From positions 496,001-560,000 of the forward strand of contig NZ_JACIDN010000002.1 in assembly GCF_014196345.1 (NCBI RefSeq): DNA of 64,000 bases. The letters are read 5' to 3'. Shown piece after piece: positions 24,176-33,398 of this stretch (positions within the stretch are counted from its first letter, which is position 1; each line of letters opens with the position of its first letter). Both the position numbers and the translations under genes were made by a program. The DNA is from Methylobacterium brachythecii. Lineage in GTDB: Bacteria; Pseudomonadota; Alphaproteobacteria; Rhizobiales; Beijerinckiaceae. The notes below the pieces were generated by a model that saw only the letters and a list, made by a program, of their open reading frames with translations, had not been told where the DNA came from and made no database searches.

Positions 24176-25645
24176 CTATTTCGTCGCGACGGCCTCGCTC
24201 GAACCCGCCCGCCGGGTCGCGAGGCTGACGAGCAAAGCGACGACGACATTCAGCACGAGCGCCACGGCGCCGATATTCACGTCCTGGATCGCGCCAGGCA
24301 GGGCCGGAAACAGGCTCGTCATGGTGTGGCCGCCGATGGCCGTCGCCGCCACCGTTCCGACGCCCGCGACGATGCCGGCCGCCGCGCCTTCCTTGGTCAG
24401 CGGATTGCGTGCCCACAGGCTAGTGAGCAGCGCCGGGAAAAGCTGCGTGACGAAGGCGTAGCCCATCAGCAGGAGCTGCACGATGGTCTCGCCGCCATGC
24501 AGCGTGAAGCCCACGCAGATCAGCGCCAGCAGCGGCGTCGCGAGCTTGGCGAGACGGCCGATCGAGGCATCCGTCGCGGCGGGGCGCAGCGGCCGGTAGA
24601 GGTTGTGCGCGACGAGCGTCGCCCCCGCGATCAGGATCATCGAGCCCGGCACCAGGGCGGTGAACACGCCGGTCGCGCCGATCACGCCGACGAACCAGGG
24701 CGGGAAGGCCTCGATCGAGAGCTTGAACAGGGCGAGGTCGACATCCGGCCCCTTCAGCCCCGGCACCTGCAGCACGGCCGCGAAGCCCACCAGGAACACG
24801 AAGAGCAGCATCAGCTGGTAGAGCGGCAGGAACACCGCGTTGCGGCGAAATACGTTCGCCTCGCGCGCCGTGTAGACCGAGCCGAAGATGTGCGGGAACA
24901 TCCAGCCGCCGAGCGCCGTCAGCAGGGTCGTCGAGGCGAACCAGCTCGCGCTCTGTCCCCGCTCGGGCAGCGCCAGGAAGCCGGGCTTGGCCTGGTCGAT
25001 CGCCCGGAACATCGGCTCGATGCCGCCATAGAAGTGGTAGGGCAGGTAGAGGCCGAGAAAGACCACCACGGACAGGATCAGGATGTCCTTGATGACGGAG
25101 TTCCAAGCCGAACCCCGCACGCCGGAGGCCATCACATAGGCGGTAACCGTGGCGGCTCCGATCCAGATCGCCACGGTCGGCGAGATCGCGCCGTAGGAAG
25201 CAGTGGCCACGATGATGCCGAGGCCCTTGAGCTGCAGCACCATGTAGGGGACGAGCGCCACCAGCCCCACCAGCGCCACGAGCACGCCAAGCCACGGACT
25301 CTCGTATTTCGCGGCGTAGAAATCGGGCTGCGAAAACAGCTTGTTCTGCTTGGCGTAGCGCCAGATCGGCGGCAGCAGCCAGTACGAGATCAGGTAGATC
25401 AGGCAGAGATAGCAGAGGATGTAGTAGGTCGGGCCGCCCTTGCCGTAGGCCCAGCCCGAGGCGCCGAGGAAGGTGAAGGTGGTGTAGACCTCGCCCGCCA
25501 TGAGCAGGAAGACGAGTATCGTCCCGAAGCCACGCCCGCCCACGGTCCATTGCTCCAGGCTCATGTCGTGGCCCGCGCGCGCCCACAGGCCGAGGCCGAG
25601 CGCGAGAACGACGGCGAGCGCGATGATCGGCAGCGCGGCGTTCAT
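24176..25645 (-). CDS. Sodium:solute symporter family permease
   Basis: A 489-residue inner-membrane carrier of the SSS family with about 13 predicted helices. Family marks are WTVGGRGFG near residue 32, FLGASGWAYGKGGPTYY, QPDFYAAKYESPWLG, and SRAxS-like TALVPGSMILIAGATLVAHN. The organic solute is not known; homologues with a DUF3311 partner often carry short-chain or branched acids. ATG at 25645 overlaps the DUF3311 stop (TGATG), a classic two-gene arrangement; residues upstream of this ATG in the same frame are not part of the protein. AcS or another activation gene is not adjacent. Confidence 0.9.
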   Translation of the reverse strand: MNAALPIIALAVVLALGLGLWARAGHDMSLEQWTVGGRGFGTILVFLLMAGEVYTTFTFLGASGWAYGKGGPTYYILCYLCLIYLISYWLLPPIWRYAKQNKLFSQPDFYAAKYESPWLGVLVALVGLVALVPYMVLQLKGLGIIVATASYGAISPTVAIWIGAATVTAYVMASGVRGSAWNSVIKDILILSVVVFLGLYLPYHFYGGIEPMFRAIDQAKPGFLALPERGQSASWFASTTLLTALGGWMFPHIFGSVYTAREANVFRRNAVFLPLYQLMLLFVFLVGFAAVLQVPGLKGPDVDLALFKLSIEAFPPWFVGVIGATGVFTALVPGSMILIAGATLVAHNLYRPLRPAATDASIGRLAKLATPLLALICVGFTLHGGETIVQLLLMGYAFVTQLFPALLTSLWARNPLTKEGAAAGIVAGVGTVAATAIGGHTMTSLFPALPGAIQDVNIGAVALVLNVVVALLVSLATRRAGSSEAVATK

Positions 25646-25839
25646 CACTCGGTCTCCGAGCGGGCGGGATCGCAGAGATAGATCACGCCCATCACCGCCG
25701 AACTCGCGACAACGCAGGCGACGAGCCACGCCAACAGCAGCGGCAGGCCGAGTACCAGAGGCTCGACCCGGTTGAGCACGAACGGCCCTCCGAGCATGCC
25801 GAGGAACGGCAGCAGGACGAGCCATTTGACGTGTTTCAT
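25645..25839 (-). CDS. DUF3311 small membrane subunit
   Basis: A 64-residue protein with two transmembrane helices (LLPFLGMLGGPFVLNRVEP and LPLLLAWLVACVVASSAVMGVIY). Small DUF3311 proteins sit directly before sodium:solute symporter genes and are thought to help their assembly or function. The overlap of its stop with the symporter start fits that. Family assignment rests on size, topology and context. Confidence 0.82.
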   Translation of the reverse strand: MKHVKWLVLLPFLGMLGGPFVLNRVEPLVLGLPLLLAWLVACVVASSAVMGVIYLCDPARSETE

Positions 25840-26021
25840 GCGAGATCCCGTCTCGTGAGCGGCAGGTTCGGCGAATGTGGTGCTGCCCGGAGCAAGGCAG
25901 GTTTCGCGCCGAACCGAGCCTTCTCAAGAACTTGCGTGATGGCAAGCCTTGTCGCCCGCAGGGCGGCCTCTATCATCGCGATGTCGTCGATCGGCGAGCT
26001 GGCCACACGGGAGTGAGTCGC

Positions 26022-26207
26022 ATGGCGTTGTTCATCGGGATCGGATGTTCCTGGTTGCTCGTCGCGGTGATGATGCTGTGGGCGCACCGGAGGGCCGAGA
26101 ACCCGGAGACCGGCCAGTGGCGCTCCGAACCCTCGAACCTGTTCGGCGGACCGGATCATACCCGGACCGTCGAAGAGCCGGCTGCCCCTGGCGGATCTGC
26201 CGCCTGA
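26022..26207 (+). CDS. Small membrane-anchored protein of unknown function
   Basis: A 61-residue protein with one transmembrane helix at residues 3-20 (LFIGIGCSWLLVAVMMLW) and a short hydrophilic tail containing proline, glycine and acidic residues. GGGAG precedes the ATG at good spacing. It lies between the DUF3311 pair and a converging hypothetical gene, 7 bp from the latter's stop. I do not recognise a family. Confidence 0.5.
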   Translation: MALFIGIGCSWLLVAVMMLWAHRRAENPETGQWRSEPSNLFGGPDHTRTVEEPAAPGGSAA

Positions 26208-26214
26208 GCCGGCA

Positions 26215-27702
26215 TCAGCGCCGCCGCACCGTCCAAGTCGACCAATAGACCGGCCGGCCGTAGAGGCTGGAACCCACGCTCCCGTCCGAGCGTGGGGCGA
26301 ACCGGTCGAGCCAGGTCAGGAAGCCGCCCTTGGTGGGATAGGCCGCCGGCGTGTCGACGTTGCCGTAGCGGTCGGTCATCCAGAAGAAGCCGTCGCGGCT
26401 GTAGCGGCCGCCGCCGTCTCCTCCTGAGCGCAGAGCGAGATAGGACGGCGAGCGCGCCGCGCCCATCGGCTCGGCGAAGAGCGGGAGCGTCTTGAAGGAG
26501 GCGGTCGACAGGTCGGCCGTGTAGTGCAGGCAGATGTCGGCGACCGGACCGCCGGGCGCATCGGCCGGGCGGAAGCAGGAATAGGCCATCGCCCAGCGCT
26601 CCATCCCCTTGGCCTTGCCTACCCGCACCAGCGTATCCGGCGGCAGCACGTCGATCACGGTCTGCGGGGCCGACCACGCCTTCTCGGCCGTGACGTCGCG
26701 ACTGGTGCGCAGGTAGAGCCCGAGCCGGCGCTTGGCCGGCGGCTCGGAGCAATCCGAGGGCAGAACGTCGGTATAGAAGTAGTGGTAGACCTGACCGACG
26801 ACGCTGAACGAGCCGACGAGCCCCTGCACGTCGAAACCCTCGCCGGTGCAGTTGCCGACGATCGGCTTGCCGGCCTCGTCGAGGACGGGGGCTAGGGGCG
26901 GCGGCTCGGCTGAGCGGGAGCGGCGCGAGCGCCGGCCGCGCGTCTCGGCCTTCCGTTCGCCGAAGGGGAACCATTCGGCCGCCTCCGTGCCTCCAGAGCG
27001 CTGCCGGACGTCGAAGGCCTCGAAGTCGAGCGTCCGCGCCTGGATCAGCACGTGGCGGCGGCGCTCCTCGTTCGCCTCCGTCGCGATCATGAAGACGTAG
27101 TGATAGTCGTCGCCCGCCCAGTCGCGCCCGGCCACCGTCATCGGATCGCGGGCGCCGACGCCCTCGCGCGCCACGGCCGCGGGCTTGATCTCGGCAGGTT
27201 CGGCCTCCCGGCGCCGATGGCCGCGACGGTGCCTGCGTGTCGGGCGCGCCTCCGTCTGCGTCGTGCCGCTCCAGAACCGGTACGCGCTCGGCGGCATCGC
27301 TCCGGCGAGTTGTTCGGTCAGCCGGCCCGAGCGGACGGACGCGCCGATCGCCGGATCGGTCGCCCTGAGATCCGGCTCGCAGGTCTCCTTGCCGCGCTTG
27401 TCCTTGCGGGGTGGCTCGGCTTCGAACACGGCCTGGAGCGGCCCCGGCGCGCCACGCGCCTGCAGCCGGACGATCTGGACACCGGAGGCGAAGCGGCACG
27501 TCGGCGGTGCATAGAGCACGCCTTCTGGCTCGCCCCCGGACCGGCAGATCTCAAGCGCGCCGCCGGCCGTCGGGTAGCACGACGGAGACGTAGTCTCGGG
27601 CTCGGCCCACGCCGGAGCGATCCAGGCGACGGCAAGCACCGCCGAGCCGGCGAGGCGGAGCAATCGGGCCGAACATCTCGGCTTTTTGGAAGGAAGATGC
27701 AT
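26215..27702 (-). CDS. Large exported hypothetical protein
   Basis: A 495-residue protein with a likely signal peptide (residues 1-33, hydrophobic LLRLAGSAVLAVAWIAPAWA, cleavage before EPE). The mature part has cysteine-bearing blocks (SCYPTAGGALEICRSG, NCTGEGFDVQGLVG, ADICLHYTADL) and several basic patches (RRHRRGHRRRE, RGRRSRRSRSAE). There is no recognisable catalytic motif. A GTG 51 nt upstream is possible but gives a less typical leader. It is transcribed convergently with the small membrane gene and divergently from DUF3775. I see no clue to function. Confidence 0.72.
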   Translation of the reverse strand: MHLPSKKPRCSARLLRLAGSAVLAVAWIAPAWAEPETTSPSCYPTAGGALEICRSGGEPEGVLYAPPTCRFASGVQIVRLQARGAPGPLQAVFEAEPPRKDKRGKETCEPDLRATDPAIGASVRSGRLTEQLAGAMPPSAYRFWSGTTQTEARPTRRHRRGHRRREAEPAEIKPAAVAREGVGARDPMTVAGRDWAGDDYHYVFMIATEANEERRRHVLIQARTLDFEAFDVRQRSGGTEAAEWFPFGERKAETRGRRSRRSRSAEPPPLAPVLDEAGKPIVGNCTGEGFDVQGLVGSFSVVGQVYHYFYTDVLPSDCSEPPAKRRLGLYLRTSRDVTAEKAWSAPQTVIDVLPPDTLVRVGKAKGMERWAMAYSCFRPADAPGGPVADICLHYTADLSTASFKTLPLFAEPMGAARSPSYLALRSGGDGGGRYSRDGFFWMTDRYGNVDTPAAYPTKGGFLTWLDRFAPRSDGSVGSSLYGRPVYWSTWTVRRR

Positions 27703-27900
27703 CGGAGCCGGTGCGACGTTCCAGGGACGGAGAAGGCGGATTTGGTACCGCACAGGTTCGAACCCTTCGCTGCCTTCGGGGGTTTGGCTGGTCTCGGGCC
27801 ATCGGGACCGGGGAGCACAGGGCGCATTCCGAACGCCGCGGCTCCGCTTACGGCTCCCAGGCTCGGCCTGTTTCTTTCCGTCACCCCGTCAGGAGTTTCC

Positions 27901-28299
27901 ATGGACATCGCCGTCGACACCGTCACCGACCTCGTCCTGCGGCTGAAGGCGCTGGAGGTGAAGGAGGGCATCACCGACCCGGATTCGGGCTCGAACCCGA
28001 TCGACGACGGCGCGACGGACGTCCTCACCTCCGGCACGGACGACGCCACGGAGAGCGAGGTACGCGGCCTGATCCGGGGGCTCAACGACGACCAGCGCGC
28101 CGATCTCCTGGCGCTGCTCTATGTCGGCCGCGGCGATTACGACGCCCAAGATTGGGACGGAGCCGTTGCCTTCGCCCGCGAGCGCCAGGCGGCTGGCGAC
28201 GGCGCGCTCAAGGAACTCCTGCATACGCCCAATGCCAGCGACCTCCTGGAAGAAGGCCTCGATGCGCTGGGCCTGAGCCAGGACATCTCCGCGGACTGA
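27901..28299 (+). CDS. DUF3775 domain protein
   Basis: A 132-residue acidic cytoplasmic protein matching DUF3775: LVLRLKALEVKEGITDPDSGSN at the start, a central ALLYVGRGDYDAQDW, and HTPNASDLLEEGLDALG at the end. The family is largely alphaproteobacterial and has no assigned role. AGGAGT precedes the ATG by 5 nt, a strong start; the longer open frame upstream of it is not expressed as part of this gene. It ends 15 bp before a converging small exported protein gene. Confidence 0.85.
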   Translation: MDIAVDTVTDLVLRLKALEVKEGITDPDSGSNPIDDGATDVLTSGTDDATESEVRGLIRGLNDDQRADLLALLYVGRGDYDAQDWDGAVAFARERQAAGDGALKELLHTPNASDLLEEGLDALGLSQDISAD

Positions 28300-28314
28300 G
28301 CCGGTCGGGGCACC

Positions 28315-28530
28315 CTACTCCTTCACCCGGCGGCACTCGGTCTTGAGGTAGGAGGTCTTGCCGATCTCGTCGCGCAGGTCGGTGCGGGCAATGATCTCCT
28401 GCCATCCGCTGGTGCAGCCGAGCTCGTTCGCGACGCGAACCTTGCGCACCTCGCTCGCCTTGTCGTCGGTGCAAGCGTCCTGCGGGACGCCGTTGGCGCA
28501 GACGAGCACGACGGCGATGAAGGCATTCAT
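28315..28530 (-). CDS. Small exported cysteine-containing protein
   Basis: A 71-residue protein with a short hydrophobic N-terminus (MNAFIAVVLVCANG) that may be a signal peptide. Four cysteines follow or lie in it: in LVCANGVPQDACTDDKAS, ELGCTSGWQEI and TECRRVKE. GGAGG stands 7 nt before the ATG at 28530. The pattern recalls small periplasmic proteins of this group. No function is recognised. Confidence 0.6.
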   Translation of the reverse strand: MNAFIAVVLVCANGVPQDACTDDKASEVRKVRVANELGCTSGWQEIIARTDLRDEIGKTSYLKTECRRVKE

Positions 28531-28892
28531 GAGGGGTCCTCCGCGCGCGCCTCGGATAGGAGGCACGCCAAGCGTTACGCGGCGGGAGCCGCTTTGGTTT
28601 CCGGGTGCGCGAGGGAATCCGCGTGTGTGGGAGGCAACGCCTGGTTCCTTTCGCCGTCGATCCGAGATCGCAGATCTTGTCGCCGGCGCGCTGCGCCCGT
28701 ATTCGGATCGTGTCGGAAAAGGCAGACTTGGTTTGGTAAGCCCAAGTCCTTTCGGTAACGAAAGCTCTGGTCTTTGGCTTCAGGCCGGGATCCCCGCGAC
28801 GAACGCCGGGCGCCGCATGCGCCCCATCGTTCGTCCGGTGGGTCCCGAAGCTCGAGGAACGCTCCGGTCGAACTTCGACCCTGGAGCCATCC
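28531..28892. promoter_or_regulatory. Upstream region of the flavin monooxygenase with tandem inverted repeats
   Basis: No gene is seen. Two adjacent inverted repeats stand out: ACTTGG-N10-CCAAGT at 28726-28747 and CTTTCG-GTAA-CGAAAG at 28749-28764, about 130-165 bp before the monooxygenase ATG. They could be operators or leader hairpins. Confidence 0.4.
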
Positions 28893-30440
28893 ATGTCCGA
28901 GAACCTTCAGAACACTCATGACGTCATCATCGCCGGGGCTGGTCCGGTCGGTCTGTTCCTCGCTTGCGAGCTTCGGCTCGCGGGCTGTTCGGTGCTCGTT
29001 CTGGAAAAGGCACGAGATCCGCATTCGCCTTTGAAGGCGCTGCCGCTCGGCCTTCGTGGTCTCAACGTGCCGACCGTCGAGAGTTTCGATCGGCGCGGCC
29101 TTCTGAACGACCTCAAGAACCAGGCCGTCAGCCGGGATGTTCCCGCGGCCGCCCATTGGATGCGGCAGCCGCGCCGGTCCGCGGGCCATTTCGCTGGGAT
29201 CACATTCTTCCATGACCGTGTCGATGGCACTCAATGGCCCAATCGGCTGCCGAATGCGGCCGAGGGCATTGCAACGGATATGTCCGGCGTCGAGGCGGTT
29301 CTGACACGACGCGCGGTCGCAACGGGCGTGGTGATCATGCGCGATTACGGCGTCGAAGCCATCGAGCAGACGGAAAAGGGCGTTGACGTCGGCGCTGGCG
29401 GAAGGAGGTTTTGTGGGCGCTGGCTGGTCGGCTGCGATGGCGGCCGCAGTCTCGTTCGCAAGAGCGCCGGAATCGGCTTCGCCGGCACCGATCCGGAATT
29501 GACCGGGTATTCGGCACAAGTCGTTCTGGCTGACTCGGAGAAGCTCGTGCCTGGCCGGCACGACACCGCGACGGGCACGTACACCTACGCCGCGCCGGGC
29601 ACGATCGCGATGGTGGATTTCGACGGCGGCGGCTTTCACCGCACCGACCCCGTCACCCGTGACCATCTCCAGGCGGTCTTGCGCAAGGTCTCGGGAACCG
29701 ACGTCACGATCACCGAGGTGGTGCTCGCGACCACCTGGACCGATCGTGCCTTTCAGGCGAGCGCGTATCGCAGCAACCGCGTGCTGCTCGCCGGCGATGC
29801 CGCGCACGTCCATTCGCCGCTAGGGGGCCAAGGCCTCAATCTGGGGCTCGGCGACGCGATAAATCTCGGCTGGAAGCTTGCGGCCACGATCCGTGGCGAC
29901 GCGCCGAAGGGTCTGCTCGACAGCTACGAACGCGAGCGGCAGCCGATCGGTGCGCGGGTTCTCGACTGGTCGCGCGCGCAGATCGCGCTCATGCGTCCGA
30001 GCCCCGCGTCGCGCGCGCTTCGGTCCGTCGTCAGCGATCTCGCTGAGACGCGAGATGGTGCGACCCATTTCGCCGAGCGAGTCTGGGGCGTCGGACAGCG
30101 CTACGATCTCGGCGGCGGCCATCCGCTGACGGGCCGCAGCGCGCCCGATTTCGAACTGGCGGATGGCACGCGGCTGAACGAGCACCTGCGGACAGGACGG
30201 GGCCTGGTGCTCGACTTCGGAGCCCGGGCGTCGCTCAGGGCACTCGCAACGCGGTGGGGCGACCGGATCGGCTACGTCGCGAGTGATGCGCGAGCGCATC
30301 TGGGTGTTAGCGCGCTTCTGGTCCGCCCGGACGGGATGGTCGCCTGGGCCAGTGACGATGCCTGCGAGGACTTTGCCGACGCTGCGACACATTGGTTCGG
30401 TGAGCCGCAAGCGATGTCTCGACCAGACAGATCAGCCTGA
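28893..30440 (+). CDS. FAD-dependent aromatic-type monooxygenase (PheA/TfdB group)
   Basis: A 515-residue class A flavoprotein monooxygenase. The FAD/NAD fold begins with VIIAGAGPVGLFLACELRLAG; the DG motif is GCDGGRSLVRKSAGI; the second FAD motif is RVLLAGDAAHVHSPLGGQGLNLGLGDAINLGWKLA, given here in parts. A C-terminal thioredoxin-like domain at about 420-505 (RGLVLDFGARASLRAL) is typical of phenol-hydroxylase-type enzymes and of antibiotic-inactivating relatives. It would use NAD(P)H and O2 to hydroxylate an aromatic substrate not identified here. It stands alone with its own regulatory region, so it may be an acquired catabolic or resistance gene. Confidence 0.88.
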   Translation: MSENLQNTHDVIIAGAGPVGLFLACELRLAGCSVLVLEKARDPHSPLKALPLGLRGLNVPTVESFDRRGLLNDLKNQAVSRDVPAAAHWMRQPRRSAGHFAGITFFHDRVDGTQWPNRLPNAAEGIATDMSGVEAVLTRRAVATGVVIMRDYGVEAIEQTEKGVDVGAGGRRFCGRWLVGCDGGRSLVRKSAGIGFAGTDPELTGYSAQVVLADSEKLVPGRHDTATGTYTYAAPGTIAMVDFDGGGFHRTDPVTRDHLQAVLRKVSGTDVTITEVVLATTWTDRAFQASAYRSNRVLLAGDAAHVHSPLGGQGLNLGLGDAINLGWKLAATIRGDAPKGLLDSYERERQPIGARVLDWSRAQIALMRPSPASRALRSVVSDLAETRDGATHFAERVWGVGQRYDLGGGHPLTGRSAPDFELADGTRLNEHLRTGRGLVLDFGARASLRALATRWGDRIGYVASDARAHLGVSALLVRPDGMVAWASDDACEDFADAATHWFGEPQAMSRPDRSA

Positions 30441-30485
30441 AGACCTGATCTCTCGCCCGTTCGGCGCCTGACGGAGTAATGTCCG

Positions 30486-31517
30486 TCAGGCGAGCATCGA
30501 GATCACGCGGTCCTCCGCGAGCATCGCACGCGCCTCCGCGGCGTCGACATGCATGCGGGCGACCAGCACCTCGGCGTTGGCGAAGCGCTCCTCGCCGCGG
30601 ATGAAGTCGACGAACTCGACCGCGACCTCCTGCCCGTAGAGATCGCAGGAGAAGTCGAACAGGTAGGTCTCGAGCAGCGGGGCACCGTTGTCGAAGGTCG
30701 GGCGGCGGCCGTAGCTCGCCACGCCGTCGCGCAGGGTGCCGTCGCCCAGGCGCATGCGCACCGCGTAGATGCCGTGGGCGAGGCCGCAGGAATCGAGGGC
30801 GACGTTAGCCGTGGGGAATCCGAGATCGCGTCCGCGCTTCTCGCCGTGGCGGATCTCACCGAGCACGAACCAGCGGTAGCCGAGAAGCGCGTTGGCCTCC
30901 TGCACCGCTCCCGCACCCAGCGCCGCGCGGATCGCGCTCGACGAAATCGGACCCTCGCCGGGTTGGAGCGAGACGGCGGGCACGATTCGGCAGGCGAGGC
31001 CAGCTGCGGCGCAGAGGTCGGCCAGGATCGCGGGCGTGCCAGAACGGCCGCGCCCGAAATGGAAGTCGTGACCAATGACGACGCCCGAGAGCCCGAGCCG
31101 TGTCTTGAGCAGACCGTCGACGAACTCCGCGGGACTCAAGGTCGCGAGCGACGCGTCGAAACGCTGCTCGATCAGCCCGTCGAGACCGAGATGCGCGAAG
31201 ACGATCTCTTTCGCCGCCGGACCGGTGAGACGGAACATCGGCTGGTCGGGTGCGAAAAAGGCACGTGGATGGGGTTCGAAAGTGAGGGCGGCGGCAGGAC
31301 GCGCGCGCGAGGCCCGGCGAGCCTCCTCTCGCACCGCGTCGACGAGCGCGCGGTGGCCGCGATGCACGCCGTCGAAATTGCCGAGCGCGGCGACGGCTCC
31401 GGCCAACTCGGCCGGAGGCGCCCCCTCCCCGCGAAAGATCGTGAAACGCGCCGCCCGCTCCGGAAGGCTGTCGGCTCGGGACGGACCGCGCGGGGGGATC
31501 TCCTCGCCAGACGACAT
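30486..31517 (-). CDS. ribF: Bifunctional riboflavin kinase / FAD synthetase
   Basis: A 343-residue enzyme making FMN from riboflavin and FAD from FMN, both with ATP. The N-terminal FAD-synthetase domain has the nucleotidyltransferase motif LGNFDGVHRGH near residue 48, TFEPHPRAFF and SGVVIGHDFHFGRGRSG. The C-terminal flavokinase domain has GRDLGFPTANV (with the PTAN motif), GVASYGRRPTFD and ETYLFDFSCDLYG. Residues 1-25 are an extra variable leader. It converges on the monooxygenase gene, 45 bp apart, which itself needs FAD. Confidence 0.95.
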   Translation of the reverse strand: MSSGEEIPPRGPSRADSLPERAARFTIFRGEGAPPAELAGAVAALGNFDGVHRGHRALVDAVREEARRASRARPAAALTFEPHPRAFFAPDQPMFRLTGPAAKEIVFAHLGLDGLIEQRFDASLATLSPAEFVDGLLKTRLGLSGVVIGHDFHFGRGRSGTPAILADLCAAAGLACRIVPAVSLQPGEGPISSSAIRAALGAGAVQEANALLGYRWFVLGEIRHGEKRGRDLGFPTANVALDSCGLAHGIYAVRMRLGDGTLRDGVASYGRRPTFDNGAPLLETYLFDFSCDLYGQEVAVEFVDFIRGEERFANAEVLVARMHVDAAEARAMLAEDRVISMLA

Positions 31518-31698
31518 CGGGTCCTGCGTGTTGCGAATGCGACGCCGTCCCTGTCGAAAAGCGGAGAGCGGGTCAAGCGAGCCCGGAACTGCGCGGCCCG
31601 TCCCTGCGATTAACCGCTTCGCAACATCGCTTCGGTAAATTGTCAGCGATTACGGGGCCGCATGACGGCACCGGCCCCGCCCTCGGAGCAGACCTTCC

Positions 31699-32082
31699 AT
31701 GGCCCTCGACCTCGGCATGCCGATCCTCGTCGTCGACGATTATCAGACGATGGTCCGCATCATCCGCAACCTGCTGAAGCAGCTCGGCTTCGAGGACGTC
31801 GACGACGCCTCGGACGGCACGGCCGCCCTCGGCCGGCTCAAGACCCGCAAATACGGTCTCGTGATCTCCGACTGGAACATGGAGCCCATGACCGGCTACG
31901 AGCTGCTGCGCCACGTCCGCGCGGACGAGGGCCTGCGCACGACACCGTTCATCATGGTCACGGCCGAGTCCAAGACCGAGAACGTCATCGCCGCCAAGAA
32001 GGCCGGCGTGAACAACTACATCGTCAAACCGTTCAACGCGGCCACCCTGAAGAGCAAGATCGAAGCCGTTTGCGGCGCCTGA
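31699..32082 (+). CDS. CheY-like single-domain response regulator
   Basis: A 127-residue receiver with the acidic pair in ILVVDDYQTMVRIIRNLL, acceptor aspartate in LVISDWNMEPMTGYELL, conserved threonine in FIMVTAESKTENV and lysine in NNYIVKPFN. The spacing and the DWNM motif are those of chemotaxis CheY proteins. No che genes are adjacent, so it may be an orphan CheY acting on motility or on another kinase. GGAG precedes the ATG. It is preceded by a 181-bp gap shared with ribF. Confidence 0.9.
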   Translation: MALDLGMPILVVDDYQTMVRIIRNLLKQLGFEDVDDASDGTAALGRLKTRKYGLVISDWNMEPMTGYELLRHVRADEGLRTTPFIMVTAESKTENVIAAKKAGVNNYIVKPFNAATLKSKIEAVCGA

Positions 32083-32214
32083 TCGGCCCTTCACGGCCCC
32101 ATCGTCCGGCACCGATACGGCCAAGCTGCCTTGTTGGCGACAAGCGGACCGCGAATATGGCTCCGACCGCTCCACCAGAGAGCGTCGGAGCCGTAAGCGC
32201 TCAAGGGGCTGACC

Positions 32215-32427
32215 ATGGCACATGTCGACACGATGCCGGCCGCGCCCGGCGACGTCCTCGCGCAGGGACGCCTGCAGCATTCCATCGCGACGACCCTGCT
32301 GGTGATCGCCGCCGCCCGCGCCGAGCGCCAGGCGGCTCCGGTGCACGCTGCGCGCCAGCGCCTGGCCGAGGCCTACGGCGCGACCCGGCTGCGCCGCCGT
32401 CTCGAACGCGAGACCGCGGCGGGCTGA
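32215..32427 (+). CDS. Small helical protein of unknown function
   Basis: A possible 70-residue protein, mostly helical and arginine/alanine-rich (HSIATTLLVIAAARAERQ, then AARQRLAEAYGATRLRRRL). AGGGG at good distance before the ATG supports translation. It lies between the CheY gene and the converging secB. No family recognised; the coding potential is moderate. Confidence 0.5.
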   Translation: MAHVDTMPAAPGDVLAQGRLQHSIATTLLVIAAARAERQAAPVHAARQRLAEAYGATRLRRRLERETAAG

Positions 32428-32474
32428 CGGAACCGGCGATGCTCCCGACCGCGATGGCCGAGGGCGTCCTCCAA

Positions 32475-32981
32475 TCAGGACGACAGCGGACCGCTGGTCT
32501 CGGCGGCCTCGCCCTGCGCCTCGGCCGCCTTCTGGCGATAGAGGCCAACGAAATCGATCGGATCGATGTAGAGCGGCGGGAAGCCGCCGTTGCGCACCGC
32601 GTCGGCGACGATCTGGCGGGCGAACGGGAACAGCAGGCGCGGGCACTCGATCATCACGGCCGGATGGATCTGGTCCTGCGGGATGTTCTGCATGCGGAAC
32701 ACGCCGGCATATTTCAGCTCGAACGCGAACAGCACCTCGTTCTTCACCTTCGCATTGCCTTCGAGCGTCAGCACGACCTCGAAATCCTGCTCGGCGAGCT
32801 GCTGGGCGTTGACGTTGACCTGGATGTTGATCTGCGGTCCGCCGTCCTGGGCCTGCGGCGAGCGCGGCGCGAGCGGATTCTCGAAAGAGAGGTCCTTGGC
32901 GTATTGCGCGAGGGCGTTGATCGCCGGCGCGAGGTCTTCGGTCTGCGGCGCGCCGCCGTTCGGTGCCGAAGTGTCGGCCAT
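32475..32981 (-). CDS. secB: Protein-export chaperone SecB
   Basis: A 168-residue cytosolic chaperone that holds preproteins unfolded and hands them to SecA. Signatures are [11 protein letters not shown] near residue 29, [50 protein letters not shown] (given as part of a longer run, read in two pieces) and [17 protein letters not shown]. The disordered N- and C-terminal tails are as in alphaproteobacterial SecB. It is transcribed divergently from the Tim44-like gene, a pairing typical of the order. Confidence 0.95.
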   Translation of the reverse strand: MADTSAPNGGAPQTEDLAPAINALAQYAKDLSFENPLAPRSPQAQDGGPQINIQVNVNAQQLAEQDFEVVLTLEGNAKVKNEVLFAFELKYAGVFRMQNIPQDQIHPAVMIECPRLLFPFARQIVADAVRNGGFPPLYIDPIDFVGLYRQKAAEAQGEAAETSGPLSS

Positions 32982-33398
32982 GACGTGTCTCCTTCCTGGT
33001 GTTTTCGGGCGTCGACGCCCGGCCCGGCTTCGCGTCGCGGCTCAAGACCCGATCATCGCGGCGCGAGCGCGCTAACATGCCCGCAAAGCGCGAACAAGCA
33101 GACCGGCGGTGTCATCCATGGGCGCGTGCGACGCGATCCGGAGGCTCCTGGCCGATGCGGCAATCATGCGCGCCGCGCTTGCCTGATCGCATCCGCATTC
33201 CGACTGGAACCACCCGCCCTCTCACCCCATATCCGCGTCTCGGAACGAACGTGCCCTCGTCACCGATCCGCAGCCTTGCGGCTCGATCCTTGCGCGAGGC
33301 TCGGCTAAAGGGCGGGTGGCGGGAGGTTTCCAACGCCTCGCGACCAGAGCACGTTCGTGACCAGCACGTGCGTGCGGTGACCACGATCCGGATCGGTG
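32982..33398. other. Non-coding interval between secB and the Tim44-like gene
   Basis: About 417 bases without a convincing gene. It must hold both divergent promoters. I see no clear operator, terminator or repeat in it. In related genomes a small fxsA gene can lie near here; no intact one is visible. Confidence 0.45.

Noticed and set aside
25645..25945. N-terminal extension of the symporter
   Set aside because: The extension overlaps the DUF3311 gene and lacks hydrophobic segments; the start at 25645 has the TGATG coupling.
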